In this document: positions 1 to 9,216 of the stretch, piece after piece
Numbering within the stretch: position 1 is the stretch's first letter
Layout: each line of letters starts with the position of its first letter
Assembly (NCBI GenBank): GCA_934098455.1
Contig: CAKOOU010000014.1
Location: 1 to 28,262, forward strand
Length of the DNA: 28,262 nt
Reading direction: 5' to 3'
Source of the DNA: an uncultured Bacilli bacterium
GTDB taxonomy: Bacteria > Bacillota_I > Bacilli_A > RF39 > UBA660
Position numbers and translations under genes: made by a program
The notes under the pieces: generated by a model
What the model saw: only the letters and a program-made list of their open reading frames with translations
The model's database searches: none
Told to the model about the DNA's origin: nothing

Positions 1-140
1 CCCCCCCCCCAACGAATTTTGGGGGTTGGGAGAGAGATATAATTTCTTAATTTTTTCATGAATCGTAAATTTTTGGTATCTCTACCTTAATAAAATATTA
101 GCATATTTCATTTTTCTTGTAAATAGTTTTTGTGTCATTT

Positions 141-497
141 TTATCTTGTACTAAAGTTAAATGGTTTTAAAGCTTTCACTTTTCTTTTATATACCTCAAG
201 TTTTAAAGTATCACCATAACACTTTTTATAATGTTGTACTAAATAATCACTATACCCTTCAGTATATTCTGTAGTAGGATAATGACTTAATCTTTTAATA
301 CTTGGATACTGTTTTTTCAATTCAAATATTATTTCCTTTTCTAAACTTTGATAATTTAAAACATCTACTTCTTTATTTATTAAATCTTGTGATAAATCAA
401 ATATTTCTTCTATATTATTACATAATAAACCATTTTCCATAATAGATGCAACTATTCTAATATCATATTCTTTTTCTGTTTTTAAATTATTTTTCAT
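141..497 (-). CDS. Hypothetical protein, 118 aa
   Basis: I do not recognise this family. The product is a small soluble protein with no membrane segment or signal peptide. The N-terminal half is acidic and probably helical (around residues 25-60, with EEIFDLSQDLINKEVD). The C-terminal half is Lys/Tyr-rich and basic. The ATG is preceded by an AGGAGG-like site (TAGGAGGTAG) 7-9 nt upstream, which supports the start. It lies 20 bp downstream of the hemW-like gene on the same strand with no visible terminator between, so the two are probably co-transcribed. Function cannot be assigned. Codon use matches its neighbours. Confidence 0.65.
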   Translation of the reverse strand: MKNNLKTEKEYDIRIVASIMENGLLCNNIEEIFDLSQDLINKEVDVLNYQSLEKEIIFELKKQYPSIKRLSHYPTTEYTEGYSDYLVQHYKKCYGDTLKLEVYKRKVKALKPFNFSTR

Positions 498-517
498 TAA
501 TATACTACCTCCTAAAT

Positions 518-1600
518 TTATATTAATTTTAATAATATCTCATTCATAATATATAATTTATCTGGATTAATATATACATATCCATTTTTATATATTAAAT
601 CTTTATTTTTTAAAAGTGGTTTTATAGGAAAAACATCTTGCATATTAACTTTATACTTATTATAAAATTCTTGTAAATTTATTCCTTTTATTTTTCTAAA
701 ACCAAGCATTAATTCATTTTCTTGTTTTTCTTTTATACCAACTATTTCTTGTTTATTTACAAACTTTAAATCAATATATTTATTTATATTTTTAGTATTT
801 TCATAACGTATTCCATCTATATATCCACTAGCACCTAATCCAAAGCCATAATACTCTTCATTATTCCAATAATTTAAGTTATGAATAGATTCATATCCTT
901 CTAATGCAAAATTACTTACTTCATAATGAATATATTTTTTCCTTTTTAATTTATTAACTATATAATTATACATTTCTAATTCTAATTCTTCATCTATTGG
1001 TTCTGTATTATTTATGCTTAATTTAGTATATTCTTCTAAAATTAAACTATACGTACTAATATGTGTAGGTTTTAATTTTAATATTAAGTTTAAATCGTTT
1101 TTTAATACTTTTAAAGTTTCTCCAGGAATAGCATACATTAAATCTATATTTATGTTATTTATTCCTTTACTCTTAATTAATTCCATTTTGTTTTTTACAT
1201 CTTCATAATCAGAATAGCGTTCCATAAATTTTAATTTATTTTTATCAAAAGATTCTACTCCAATACTTATTCTATTAACTTTATTTAATACCAATAAATC
1301 AATTAATTCTTCTGTTATATCATTAACATTACATTCAAAAGTAAATTCTTTTATTTTACTTGTTCTTAATTGTTTTAATATATTAAATAATTCTTTTAAT
1401 TCTAAAATATTTAAACTACTTGGTGTCCCCCCTCCAATATATAATGTATCTAATTCTTCTCCATTATATCTATCTTTTATTTCTTCATTTAAAGCATTTA
1501 GATATTTTTTTATATTAGTTTCATTATATAATTGCTTACAAAAGTCACAATATGTACATATTGACTTGCAGAAAGGTATATGAATATACATTGATTTCAT
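518..1600 (-). CDS. hemW: HemW-like radical SAM protein (heme chaperone family)
   Basis: The 360-aa product begins with the radical SAM signature typical of the HemN/HemW family: C11-x3-C15-x2-C18 in PFCKSICTYCDFC, preceded by YIHIPF. The Gly-rich YIGGGTPSSL motif follows near residue 55 and an ISIGVES-type motif near 113. The length and the lack of the long HemN N-terminal extension fit HemW rather than oxygen-independent coproporphyrinogen oxidase. In studied bacteria HemW binds heme and hands it to client enzymes; many members are still annotated as coproporphyrinogen oxidase. No other heme genes are in the window, so its client here is unknown. The start is well supported by a GGAGGTAGGAC site just upstream of the ATG. 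It leads a likely two-gene unit with the 118-aa gene. Confidence 0.88.
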   Translation of the reverse strand: MKSMYIHIPFCKSICTYCDFCKQLYNETNIKKYLNALNEEIKDRYNGEELDTLYIGGGTPSSLNILELKELFNILKQLRTSKIKEFTFECNVNDITEELIDLLVLNKVNRISIGVESFDKNKLKFMERYSDYEDVKNKMELIKSKGINNINIDLMYAIPGETLKVLKNDLNLILKLKPTHISTYSLILEEYTKLSINNTEPIDEELELEMYNYIVNKLKRKKYIHYEVSNFALEGYESIHNLNYWNNEEYYGFGLGASGYIDGIRYENTKNINKYIDLKFVNKQEIVGIKEKQENELMLGFRKIKGINLQEFYNKYKVNMQDVFPIKPLLKNKDLIYKNGYVYINPDKLYIMNEILLKLI

Positions 1601-1618
1601 GTCCTACCTCCTATAACT

Positions 1619-1627
1619 AGTATAACA
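1619..1627 (-). promoter_or_regulatory. Extended -10 promoter of hemW
   Basis: Read on the minus strand the site is TGTTATACT, an extended -10 (TGn plus TATACT), about 19 bp upstream of the hemW start codon. The hexamer 17 bp further upstream is TTAAAA, a poor -35, so the TG extension probably matters. This leaves a short leader that holds the GGAGG ribosome binding site. Confidence 0.55.
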
Positions 1628-1689
1628 CATAATTTATAAAATTTTAAAAAAATTATAATAAAGATAGCTAATGATTATCTCTATTATAA

Positions 1690-2601
1690 TTAATATCTCT
1701 TTATTAATTTTATAATTTTATCATCTTTATTTGAAAAACTATAAGATTTTAAAATATCTTTGTAATCTTCAATAGTATAAATAATTGCAGTATATTTTTT
1801 TGGAACTATAAATTCAAAATCAATTGAATCTAATATTTCATTATTGTATAAATATTTTACTTTTTGATTTGGAAGTATAATTTGAATCACATCTATTTTT
1901 TTATTGTTAATTAATAATGGAGTATGATTAAATTTATTATTTATTTTTTCATTACCAATATTTTTTTGTAATTCTAAATATTCTTCATATGAAACAGAAT
2001 AAACAATAAAATTTTCAATATTAAATATATCTATTGCTTCATACAAAGATACATTACTCTTTTTTATCTTATTTAAAGTGGAAATAATTACATTTTGTTC
2101 TTTAAATGTATTTTCTAATTGTAAATCTTGTAATTTTGATTCTATTAAAGTTTCTAATTGATCATAATACATTATTTTATTATTATATTCTCTTTTTAAT
2201 TCATCATATTTTTCTATGAATTTTTTATAATTTATATACATAACTCTATTATTAAATATATCTTTATTCTTTTGTTCTTTAGCAATTTTTGCTTCTTCAA
2301 AACTATTATATACTTCATCTGTTACAATTTCATTAGTACATGAACCATTTAATAAATTAAAAGATGGTTCTGTTTTTTTCCAAGTATCAAATTCATTGTA
2401 AGCAAATGGACAAACTACATGATATTTATTTTCAATAGCACCATTTTGTTTATATCTCTTTTCTTCTTTTATCAAATAACATTTTGAGACAATATAACAA
2501 ATGATTTCATTTTCTCTTTCTAATTCGTGTAAGCCATGAGTCCAACCCACTTGTTCTATCATTGGTATTAAAGCATATTTTATTGGATAATTATTTTTCA
2601 T
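1690..2601 (-). CDS. Hypothetical protein, 303 aa
   Basis: I do not recognise a named family. The first ~110 residues look like the best-conserved part (YALIPMIEQVGWTHGLHELE, then a Cys/Trp/Phe-rich stretch around VVCPFAYNEFDTWKK). A Lys/Glu-rich, probably coiled-coil segment follows at about 110-180, then an alpha/beta C-terminal part. There is no signal peptide or transmembrane helix, so it is presumably cytoplasmic. The ATG has an AAGGAGC site 6-9 nt upstream. A good extended -10 (TGATATAAT read on the minus strand, at 2652-2660) overlaps the end of the upstream Fic gene, so it may be transcribed on its own. Lying beside a Fic gene makes an accessory or stress role possible, but that is speculation. 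Confidence 0.7.
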   Translation of the reverse strand: MKNNYPIKYALIPMIEQVGWTHGLHELERENEIICYIVSKCYLIKEEKRYKQNGAIENKYHVVCPFAYNEFDTWKKTEPSFNLLNGSCTNEIVTDEVYNSFEEAKIAKEQKNKDIFNNRVMYINYKKFIEKYDELKREYNNKIMYYDQLETLIESKLQDLQLENTFKEQNVIISTLNKIKKSNVSLYEAIDIFNIENFIVYSVSYEEYLELQKNIGNEKINNKFNHTPLLINNKKIDVIQIILPNQKVKYLYNNEILDSIDFEFIVPKKYTAIIYTIEDYKDILKSYSFSNKDDKIIKLIKRY

Positions 2602-2652
2602 TTTCTGCTCCTTATATATTTACATACATTTTTAAATCAATGTGTATAAATA

Positions 2653-3258
2653 TTATATCATATTTATTAATTTGTAAGTATAATATTCTTCGTATTGATA
2701 ACTAACATCTATTCCTTTCATAAATATTTGTTTATCATTTATTTTATCTGTAAGTGCATTTTGAAGTAAAAATTTTATTTCTGTATCTTTTATAGGACTT
2801 CTTTCCATTGCAAGTAAATAATCTTCTTTATCAACTTTACTCCAATCTATTACTTTATTTAATTCTTTTTTCAATATCATATCTAACCAAATACGTGTGC
2901 TTCTCCCATTACCTTCTCTAAAAGGATGCGCTATATTCATTTCAACATATTTCTTTATTATTTTATCAAAAGTATTTTGAGGCATGCTATCAATTTTATT
3001 TAATGCGGACTTTAAATATAAAGATGAAGCGAATCTAAAATTTCCTTTTGCTATATTTTCTTTTCTTATTTTACCAGCAAAGTAATAGAGGTTATCAAAT
3101 AAATATTTATGAATATCTGATAATTCTTTATACGTTCCAACTTCAAATTCTTCTATTTTATTTGTATCAAATAATTCTAATGCTTTTAATTTTGTTATAT
3201 GTTCTTCTTTATTTGATAATTCACTTTGATTTCTTATACCTAGTTTGTTTTCTAACAT
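2653..3258 (-). CDS. fic: Fic family AMP-transferase, class III type
   Basis: The 201-aa product carries the full Fic active-site motif HPFREGNGRSTR (about residues 112-123). This holds the catalytic His, the metal-binding Glu and the anion-hole GNGR, so the enzyme should be active and should move AMP from ATP to a hydroxyl on a target protein. The overall layout (EVGTYKELSDIHKYLF, YYFAGKIRKENIAKG, then the Fic motif) matches compact stand-alone class III Fic proteins such as that of Neisseria meningitidis. In that class a C-terminal helix with the motif (S/T)xxxE(G/N) occludes the active site. Here the helix reads SYQYEE near residue 187: Ser and Glu are kept, the last position is Glu. Known targets of several class III enzymes include DNA gyrase, which is inference for this one. 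No separate antitoxin gene is seen, as expected for class III. Confidence 0.85.
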   Translation of the reverse strand: MLENKLGIRNQSELSNKEEHITKLKALELFDTNKIEEFEVGTYKELSDIHKYLFDNLYYFAGKIRKENIAKGNFRFASSLYLKSALNKIDSMPQNTFDKIIKKYVEMNIAHPFREGNGRSTRIWLDMILKKELNKVIDWSKVDKEDYLLAMERSPIKDTEIKFLLQNALTDKINDKQIFMKGIDVSYQYEEYYTYKLINMI

Positions 3259-3337
3259 AATATATCTCCACTAAATATAATAATATTATACCATATTTTT
3301 ATTGTATTTTTCTACTATTTATTGAACATTTTTTTAC

Positions 3338-3376
3338 ATAAAAAAACCGAGATTTACTATAAAAAGTCATCTCAGT
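3338..3376 (-). terminator. Intrinsic terminator of ppdK
   Basis: On the minus strand an 8-bp stem (ACTGAGAT at 3376-3369 pairing with ATCTCGGT at 3353-3346, one G-U pair) is followed directly by a run of T. It starts 9 bp past the ppdK stop codon. Confidence 0.75.
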
Positions 3377-3384
3377 CTTTAATA

Positions 3385-6018
3385 TTATTTATTATTTTTT
3401 TCATTAATTGCAGCTATTGCAGCAGCAAGTCTTGCAACTGGAACTCTAAATGGTGAACAAGATACATAATCAAGTCCTACATTATGATAGAATTCTATAG
3501 ATTTAGGATCTCCACCAGTTTCACCACATACACCTAAATGTATATCGCTTCTAGTTGATTTTCCTAATTTAACAGCTGTTTCAATTAATTTACCAACACC
3601 TTTTTGGTCAAGTGTTTTAAATGGATCTTCTTCATAAATTTTATTTTCATAATATGAAGGTAAGAATTTTCCTGCATCATCTCTTGAAAAACCAAATGTC
3701 ATTTGAGTTAAATCGTTAGTACCAAATGAGAAGAATTCAGCTTCTTTAGCAATTTCATCTGCTGTTAAAGCAGCTCTTGGTATTTCAATCATAGTACCAA
3801 CTTTGTATTCTAATTCAACACCAGCATTTTTAATTTCTTCATCTGCAGTTTTAACAACTACATCTTTAACATATTTAAGTTCTTTAACTTCTCCAACTAA
3901 TGGAATCATTATTTCAGGAACTACATTCCAATCACTATGTTTTTTCTTTATATTTATTGCAGCACGAATAACTGCTTTAGTTTGCATTTTTGCAATTTCT
4001 GGATAAGTAACCGCAAGTCTACATCCACGATGTCCCATCATAGGGTTAAATTCATGAAGTGAAGCAATTATCTCTTTAATTCTTTCAACACTCTTACCTT
4101 GAGCTTTTGCTAATTTTTCAATATCTGCTTCTTCTGTTGGAACGAATTCATGTAGAGGTGGGTCTAAATATCTAATTACAACTGAATCACCTTCTAATGC
4201 TTCATATAAAGCTTCAAAGTCGCCTTGTTGATAAGGTAATATTTTATCTAAGGCTTTTTCTCTTTCTTCAACAGTATCTGCACAAATCATTTCTCTAAAT
4301 GCAGCAATCCTATCTGCTTCAAAGAACATATGCTCTGTACGACAAAGTCCTATTCCTTCAGCACCTAATTCATGTGCTTTTTTAGCATCAGCTGGAGTAT
4401 CCGCATTAGTTCTAACTTTAAGTCTTCTAAATTTATCTGCCCAAGTCATAACTCTTTCAAATTCACCAACAATTTTAGCATCTACAGTTTTAATAATACC
4501 ATCATAGATATTTCCTGTAGTACCATCTATTGATATAAAATCACCTTCATGATATGTTTTACCAGCTAAAGTGAATTTCTTATTTTCTTCATCCATAGCG
4601 ATATCACCACATCCAGATACACAACAAGTACCCATACCACGAGCAACAACTGCTGCATGGCTTGTCATACCACCACGAACTGTTAAAATACCTTGACTAG
4701 CTTTCATACCAGTAATATCTTCTGGAGAAGTTTCAAGTCTTACTAATACAACTTTTTCTCCTCTTTCATTCCATTCTACAGCATCTTCTGCAGTAAACAC
4801 AATCTTACCACAAGCAGCTCCAGGTGAAGCTCCTAGTCCTTTTCCAACTGGTTTAGATTTCTTTAATTCATCTGTATCAAATTGTGGATGAAGTAATGTA
4901 TCTAAGTTTCTTGGATCTATCATAGCAACTGCTTCTTCAGGAGTACGCATACCTTCATCAACTAAATCACATGCGATTTTTAAAGCAGCTTGCGCAGTTC
5001 TTTTACCATTTCTAGTTTGTAACATATAAAGCTTACCATGTTCTACAGTAAATTCCATATCTTGCATATCTCTATAATGATTTTCTAGAGTTTTACAAAC
5101 TTCCTTAAATTCTTTAAATGCTTCTGGGAATTTATTTTCCATTTCTGTTATATGCATTGGAGTTCTAACACCAGCAACAACATCTTCACCTTGAGCATTA
5201 GTTAAGAACTCACCAAATAAACCTTTTTCTCCAGTAGCAGGGTCACGAGTAAATGCAACACCAGTACCACAGTCATCTCCCATATTACCAAATGCCATTG
5301 ATTGTACGTTTACAGCAGTTCCCCATGAATAAGGAATATCATTATCTCTTCTATAAACATTAGCTCTTGGATTATCCCATGAACGGAATACTGCTTTAAC
5401 AGCACCCATTAATTGTTCTTTTGGATCTGTTGGAAATTCACTGCCAATTTTAGATTTATATTCTTCTTTGAATAAACGTGCTAACTCTTTTAAATCATCT
5501 GCATCAAGTTCAATATCTTGAGTTACACCTTTCTTTTCTTTCATTTCATCAATTAATTGTTCAAAGTACTTCTTACCTACTTCCATAACAACATCTGAAT
5601 ACATTTGAATAAATCTTCTATAACAATCATAAGCCCATCTAGGATTACCAGTTTTTTCTGCTATAGATTCTACAACTTCTTCATTCAAACCTAAATTTAA
5701 AATTGTATCCATCATACCAGGCATACTTGCTCTAGCACCACTTCTTACTGAAACTAATAATGGATTTTCTTTATCGCCAAATTTTTTACCAGTTTCATCT
5801 TCTAATTTTTGAATATATTCATTAATTTGTGCTTGAATATCTTCATTAATTTCTCTACCATCTTCATAATACTTAGTACATGCTTCAGTAGTAACTGTAA
5901 AACCTTGAGGTACAGGTAAACCAATACTTGTCATTTCTGCTAAGTTAGCACCCTTACCACCTAAAAGGTTTCTCATATCTTTATTTCCTTCTTTAAAGGA
6001 ATATACATATTTTGTCAT
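3385..6018 (-). CDS. ppdK: Pyruvate, phosphate dikinase
   Basis: The 877-aa product has the length and all three parts of PPDK, which interconverts pyruvate, ATP and phosphate with PEP, AMP and pyrophosphate. In many anaerobes it works in glycolysis in place of, or beside, pyruvate kinase. The N-terminal ATP-grasp domain shows the LLGGKGANLAEM loop (about 18-29) and RSGARASMPGMMDT (about 92). The central swivelling domain has GGMTSHAAVVARGMG with the phosphorylated His454 and the regulatory Thr452. The C-terminal TIM barrel has GVCGETGGDP with the catalytic Cys831. The start is preceded by GGAGGGTGAG. It has its own promoter and terminator, so it is a single-gene unit. Its sequence is clearly less AT-biased than that of its neighbours, as expected for a highly expressed enzyme. 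No PPDK regulatory kinase is visible nearby. Confidence 0.97.
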   Translation of the reverse strand: MTKYVYSFKEGNKDMRNLLGGKGANLAEMTSIGLPVPQGFTVTTEACTKYYEDGREINEDIQAQINEYIQKLEDETGKKFGDKENPLLVSVRSGARASMPGMMDTILNLGLNEEVVESIAEKTGNPRWAYDCYRRFIQMYSDVVMEVGKKYFEQLIDEMKEKKGVTQDIELDADDLKELARLFKEEYKSKIGSEFPTDPKEQLMGAVKAVFRSWDNPRANVYRRDNDIPYSWGTAVNVQSMAFGNMGDDCGTGVAFTRDPATGEKGLFGEFLTNAQGEDVVAGVRTPMHITEMENKFPEAFKEFKEVCKTLENHYRDMQDMEFTVEHGKLYMLQTRNGKRTAQAALKIACDLVDEGMRTPEEAVAMIDPRNLDTLLHPQFDTDELKKSKPVGKGLGASPGAACGKIVFTAEDAVEWNERGEKVVLVRLETSPEDITGMKASQGILTVRGGMTSHAAVVARGMGTCCVSGCGDIAMDEENKKFTLAGKTYHEGDFISIDGTTGNIYDGIIKTVDAKIVGEFERVMTWADKFRRLKVRTNADTPADAKKAHELGAEGIGLCRTEHMFFEADRIAAFREMICADTVEEREKALDKILPYQQGDFEALYEALEGDSVVIRYLDPPLHEFVPTEEADIEKLAKAQGKSVERIKEIIASLHEFNPMMGHRGCRLAVTYPEIAKMQTKAVIRAAINIKKKHSDWNVVPEIMIPLVGEVKELKYVKDVVVKTADEEIKNAGVELEYKVGTMIEIPRAALTADEIAKEAEFFSFGTNDLTQMTFGFSRDDAGKFLPSYYENKIYEEDPFKTLDQKGVGKLIETAVKLGKSTRSDIHLGVCGETGGDPKSIEFYHNVGLDYVSCSPFRVPVARLAAAIAAINEKNNK

Positions 6019-6049
6019 ATCTCACCCTCCATTATTATCTGACTAATCT

Positions 6050-6080
6050 AGTATATCACAAAAAAAATATTGTAAACAAT
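6050..6080 (-). promoter_or_regulatory. ppdK promoter with inverted repeat over the -35
   Basis: On the minus strand the elements are TTGTTT (6079-6074), an 18-bp spacer and TATACT (6055-6050), about 32 bp before the ppdK start. The -35 lies inside an inverted repeat, ATTGT-N2-ACAAT (6069-6080), which could be an operator. The regulator cannot be named. It begins just beyond the stop codon of the upstream prepilin-like gene, and no clear terminator separates the two. Confidence 0.6.
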
Positions 6081-6121
6081 ACATTTTATAATATTTTTAC
6101 AATATTTTTATATTTAATTTA

Positions 6122-8335
6122 CTATTCCATTATTCCAACTACATTACCTATTAAAATTCTTCTTAATAACCAATTATTTTTACTATCTTTTCCACTAACT
6201 CCATCCATTTTTATATACATAGTATTATTATCACTATTTGAATATAAATAATTTAATGTATTATATGCATAATTACCTTGATTATCAACTATATTACGTT
6301 TATTTGTATGTCTAGCCCATTTATACCATGTACTTATATAATTACTAAAGACATTTACAGTAGTATAAATTTTATTTTCACTATTATTACTATATAAATT
6401 ACTATTTTGTACATAATTTATTTCATTATCATCTTGAAGTATACTTAATTGTTTTAAATTTATATCATATTTATAATATCCAGAACTTCCAAAATGTTTA
6501 TATCCACCAGTTGGTTTACTTTCCCTATAATGTGTATCTATGTAAAAATATAAATTTCCAGTTGCATCTATCTTTGATAAAGTAGTTATATGAGGTGCAT
6601 ATTGACTATAATAAATATTAGCTAAGTCACTATAATTCTCATCTAATTTAACAGGTACTGTTACTTTAATTTCTTTTACATAATTTCCAATTTTTAATTT
6701 ATAATAAACACTTGGATTATTTAAAAGACCATCACTATTTATTTTTGCTCTACAAATGTATTTGCTATCTATAACATCATCATAACATCTTTTTATTAAA
6801 TCTAATGTATTAATTTCTATATATTCTTTTGTAATAGTATTTCCATTATTAATCTCTGTAGTATTATCAAACGTAACATCTTCTACTTTTGTTTTACTAT
6901 CTATATTATAATTTTCATTATAATATTCTAAATCACTATCATCAAAAATATTATAACCATAATTATATGATTTATATGTTTTTAATTCACTATCTTCATA
7001 TACAAAACTACTATTTTTTTCATTTTTAAATCCAGCATACAATATAGGATTATATGTTTTATTTTTATTATTAGTTAATGTTATTCTAAATTTAGTTATA
7101 TCAACTGGAGTAATAGATATTTGTGGTATATCCATATTTTTAGGATAAAATATTGTTGTATTTTGAGCATTATCACTTATCGTTATATTATAATCTTCAT
7201 CTATAGAATTATAATTATTTAATGTTAATGTACATTTATTATTATTATTATTATTTTCACAAATATATTTATTATCTTTATTATTTATACCACTATATTG
7301 ATCAGTAATAGTTAATACTGCATTATTATTTTTTATTTCCATAATTATATTAGGTATCTCTGTTTCTATTCCTATATTATAATCATAATCATACTTTTTA
7401 CAATTAGTTGAATCTAGGATACCACATAATTCATAAGATATTTTATTATTAAATATTTTATGATTTTCTTCTGATAATTCTAATTTAATATCATTATAAT
7501 TATAGTTTTTATGATAAACTTTAACTTTTTCTTCTAATGTTATTGTTTTATTTGTATTATACCATTTTGTATTTTCACTATATTCATACTTTTCATTATC
7601 TATCATAATATTAAACTCTGGTATAGGATTAACATATAACATTCTATATATTTTATTAGAATCTTTTTTATATTCAATTATATATTTTTCTATATCTTTT
7701 GTACTATTATTATTTATTTTATCTATTTTATTACCAATATGATTATCTTTATTTTCATCATATTTATAATATTCACAAGTATAATCTGTTATAGTAGTTA
7801 CTTCATAATCTTCATTTATGTATTGTATTCCATTATCCAATCCAGAATTACATTTAAAATTTTCACTTTCAAAATTTTCTATAGATATTGGCTCTATAGG
7901 AAGTATTGTTGGTGTATTTTTTTCATATGGATAAATATAATCTATATACCCTAATATGGCATCATCATCATTTGATAATAGCATGAAATTATTTATAGTA
8001 CCTTTATCAATAATAACCATTTTATCATAACTTTTTCCATCTCTTTTTTCTTTTTCTGAAAGTTCTGGTACTTTAAAGTTTTTATCTAACATTCCCATAT
8101 TTTTTAATTCATCTACAGTAATAACTAAATATCCATAATTTTCTTTTAATTTATTTTTAATATCACTATTCATTGAATAATAAACATCTGCAGCACTTAA
8201 AACATTTTTTATAATTTTATCTTTATCATTATTCCTATTTTTTACTATAGTAACTATACTTATTGTCGCTATTAAACTTATTAAAACTAAACAAACAATA
8301 ATTTCAATTAATGTAAATCCTTTTTTATTCTTCAT
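6122..8335 (-). CDS. Very large prepilin-like surface protein
   Basis: The 737-aa product starts with a type IV/type II class prepilin leader: MKNKKG, then FTLIEIIVCLVLISLIATI. Cleavage would fall after Gly6, leaving Phe7 as N-terminus, and the conserved Glu5 of the mature protein is present. The single hydrophobic helix spans about residues 7-29. The rest is a secreted, Asn/Asp/Tyr-rich body with few Cys. A segment near 330-400 looks Ig-like (DQYSGINNKDNKYIC ... DNAQN), and a Tyr/Asn-rich C-terminal part has aromatic clusters near 620-710. Typical pilins are 100-200 aa, so this is most likely a minor tip or adhesive pilin-like protein. No pilus ATPase, platform protein or prepilin peptidase gene lies in the window. 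An AGAAAGGAA ribosome binding site overlaps the end of the recombinase gene 3 bp upstream, so translation is probably coupled. An in-frame ATT microsatellite at about 7237-7255 encodes a run of six Asn. Confidence 0.82.
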   Translation of the reverse strand: MKNKKGFTLIEIIVCLVLISLIATISIVTIVKNRNNDKDKIIKNVLSAADVYYSMNSDIKNKLKENYGYLVITVDELKNMGMLDKNFKVPELSEKEKRDGKSYDKMVIIDKGTINNFMLLSNDDDAILGYIDYIYPYEKNTPTILPIEPISIENFESENFKCNSGLDNGIQYINEDYEVTTITDYTCEYYKYDENKDNHIGNKIDKINNNSTKDIEKYIIEYKKDSNKIYRMLYVNPIPEFNIMIDNEKYEYSENTKWYNTNKTITLEEKVKVYHKNYNYNDIKLELSEENHKIFNNKISYELCGILDSTNCKKYDYDYNIGIETEIPNIIMEIKNNNAVLTITDQYSGINNKDNKYICENNNNNNKCTLTLNNYNSIDEDYNITISDNAQNTTIFYPKNMDIPQISITPVDITKFRITLTNNKNKTYNPILYAGFKNEKNSSFVYEDSELKTYKSYNYGYNIFDDSDLEYYNENYNIDSKTKVEDVTFDNTTEINNGNTITKEYIEINTLDLIKRCYDDVIDSKYICRAKINSDGLLNNPSVYYKLKIGNYVKEIKVTVPVKLDENYSDLANIYYSQYAPHITTLSKIDATGNLYFYIDTHYRESKPTGGYKHFGSSGYYKYDINLKQLSILQDDNEINYVQNSNLYSNNSENKIYTTVNVFSNYISTWYKWARHTNKRNIVDNQGNYAYNTLNYLYSNSDNNTMYIKMDGVSGKDSKNNWLLRRILIGNVVGIME

Positions 8336-8338
8336 ATG

Positions 8339-9211
8339 TTATTCCTTTCTTGGATTAGTATGTAAATAAACTCTTTTTAATTCTTCATTAGATACATGTG
8401 TATATATACTAGTAGTAGAAAGAGAAACATGCCCTAACAATTCTTGAACACTTTTTAAATCACATCCCTCATTAAGAAGCATTGTAGCAAAAGAGTGTCT
8501 AAATGTATGTGGAGTAATTTTTAAATTAACACTACTTTTTAATAAAATTTTATCTATTATATCTCTTACACCTCTAGTAGTTAACTTATTACCTAAATGA
8601 TTTATAAATAAATAATTATTATCTTTTTTACCTAATATTTCTTTTCTAATAGATAAATATTTTTCTATACTATCTACTGCATAACTACCTAAGTATACTA
8701 TTCTCTCTTTATTACCTTTACCCAATACCTTAATTTCCCTTGATTTTAAATCTATATCATCTAACTTTATATTAACAAGTTCATTACATCTACTACCAGT
8801 ACATAATAATACTTCCAATATACATCTGTTTCTAATTCCTAAATTATTACTAACATCAATACTATTTAATAATTCTACATATTCATTATACTTAAAATAT
8901 TCAGGTAACTTTTTTTCTTTTTTCATACCATTCACTATTTTAAATGGATTATTATCACAATAATTATTTTTAATTAAATAATTATAATAAGTTCTAATAC
9001 TACTAATACTTCTATTTATACTACTAGATTTATGATTCTTTTTTAAATAACTTATATAGTCTAATACATCTTTATACTTTACTTTAAATATATCTATTTT
9101 ATTTAATTTTAAATAATTTATATATCTATCTATATCTATTTCATAATTTATTATAGTATTAGCACTATATTTTTTTATATTTTGTAAATAATCTAAAAAT
9201 TCATCTTTCAT
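8339..9211 (-). CDS. Tyrosine recombinase, XerC/XerD family
   Basis: The 290-aa product has the usual Xer length. An N-terminal SAM-like DNA-binding domain covers about residues 1-95 (YLQNIKKYSANTIINYEIDI). A complete catalytic domain follows, with Arg141 in LLCTGSRCNEL, Lys165 in GKGNKER, His235 and Arg238 in PHTFRHSFAT, His261 in LLGHVS and the nucleophile Tyr270 in SIYTHV. It could be the housekeeping dimer-resolution recombinase, a specialised paralogue or an integrase. XerC and XerD cannot be told apart here. It sits between the 317-aa unknown gene (5 bp upstream) and the prepilin-like gene (3 bp downstream), an unusual operon for a housekeeping Xer. No obvious dif-like site was recognised nearby. 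Confidence 0.9.
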   Translation of the reverse strand: MKDEFLDYLQNIKKYSANTIINYEIDIDRYINYLKLNKIDIFKVKYKDVLDYISYLKKNHKSSSINRSISSIRTYYNYLIKNNYCDNNPFKIVNGMKKEKKLPEYFKYNEYVELLNSIDVSNNLGIRNRCILEVLLCTGSRCNELVNIKLDDIDLKSREIKVLGKGNKERIVYLGSYAVDSIEKYLSIRKEILGKKDNNYLFINHLGNKLTTRGVRDIIDKILLKSSVNLKITPHTFRHSFATMLLNEGCDLKSVQELLGHVSLSTTSIYTHVSNEELKRVYLHTNPRKE

Positions 9212-9216
9212 ATTAT

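Noticed and set aside
1..40. Run of ten C followed by GGGGGTTGGG at the window start, as a phase-variation tract or a regulatory hairpin
   Set aside because: It lies at the very edge with no gene to switch, and is unlike the surrounding AT-rich DNA. A contig-end artefact is more likely. The rest of 1-140 shows no gene.
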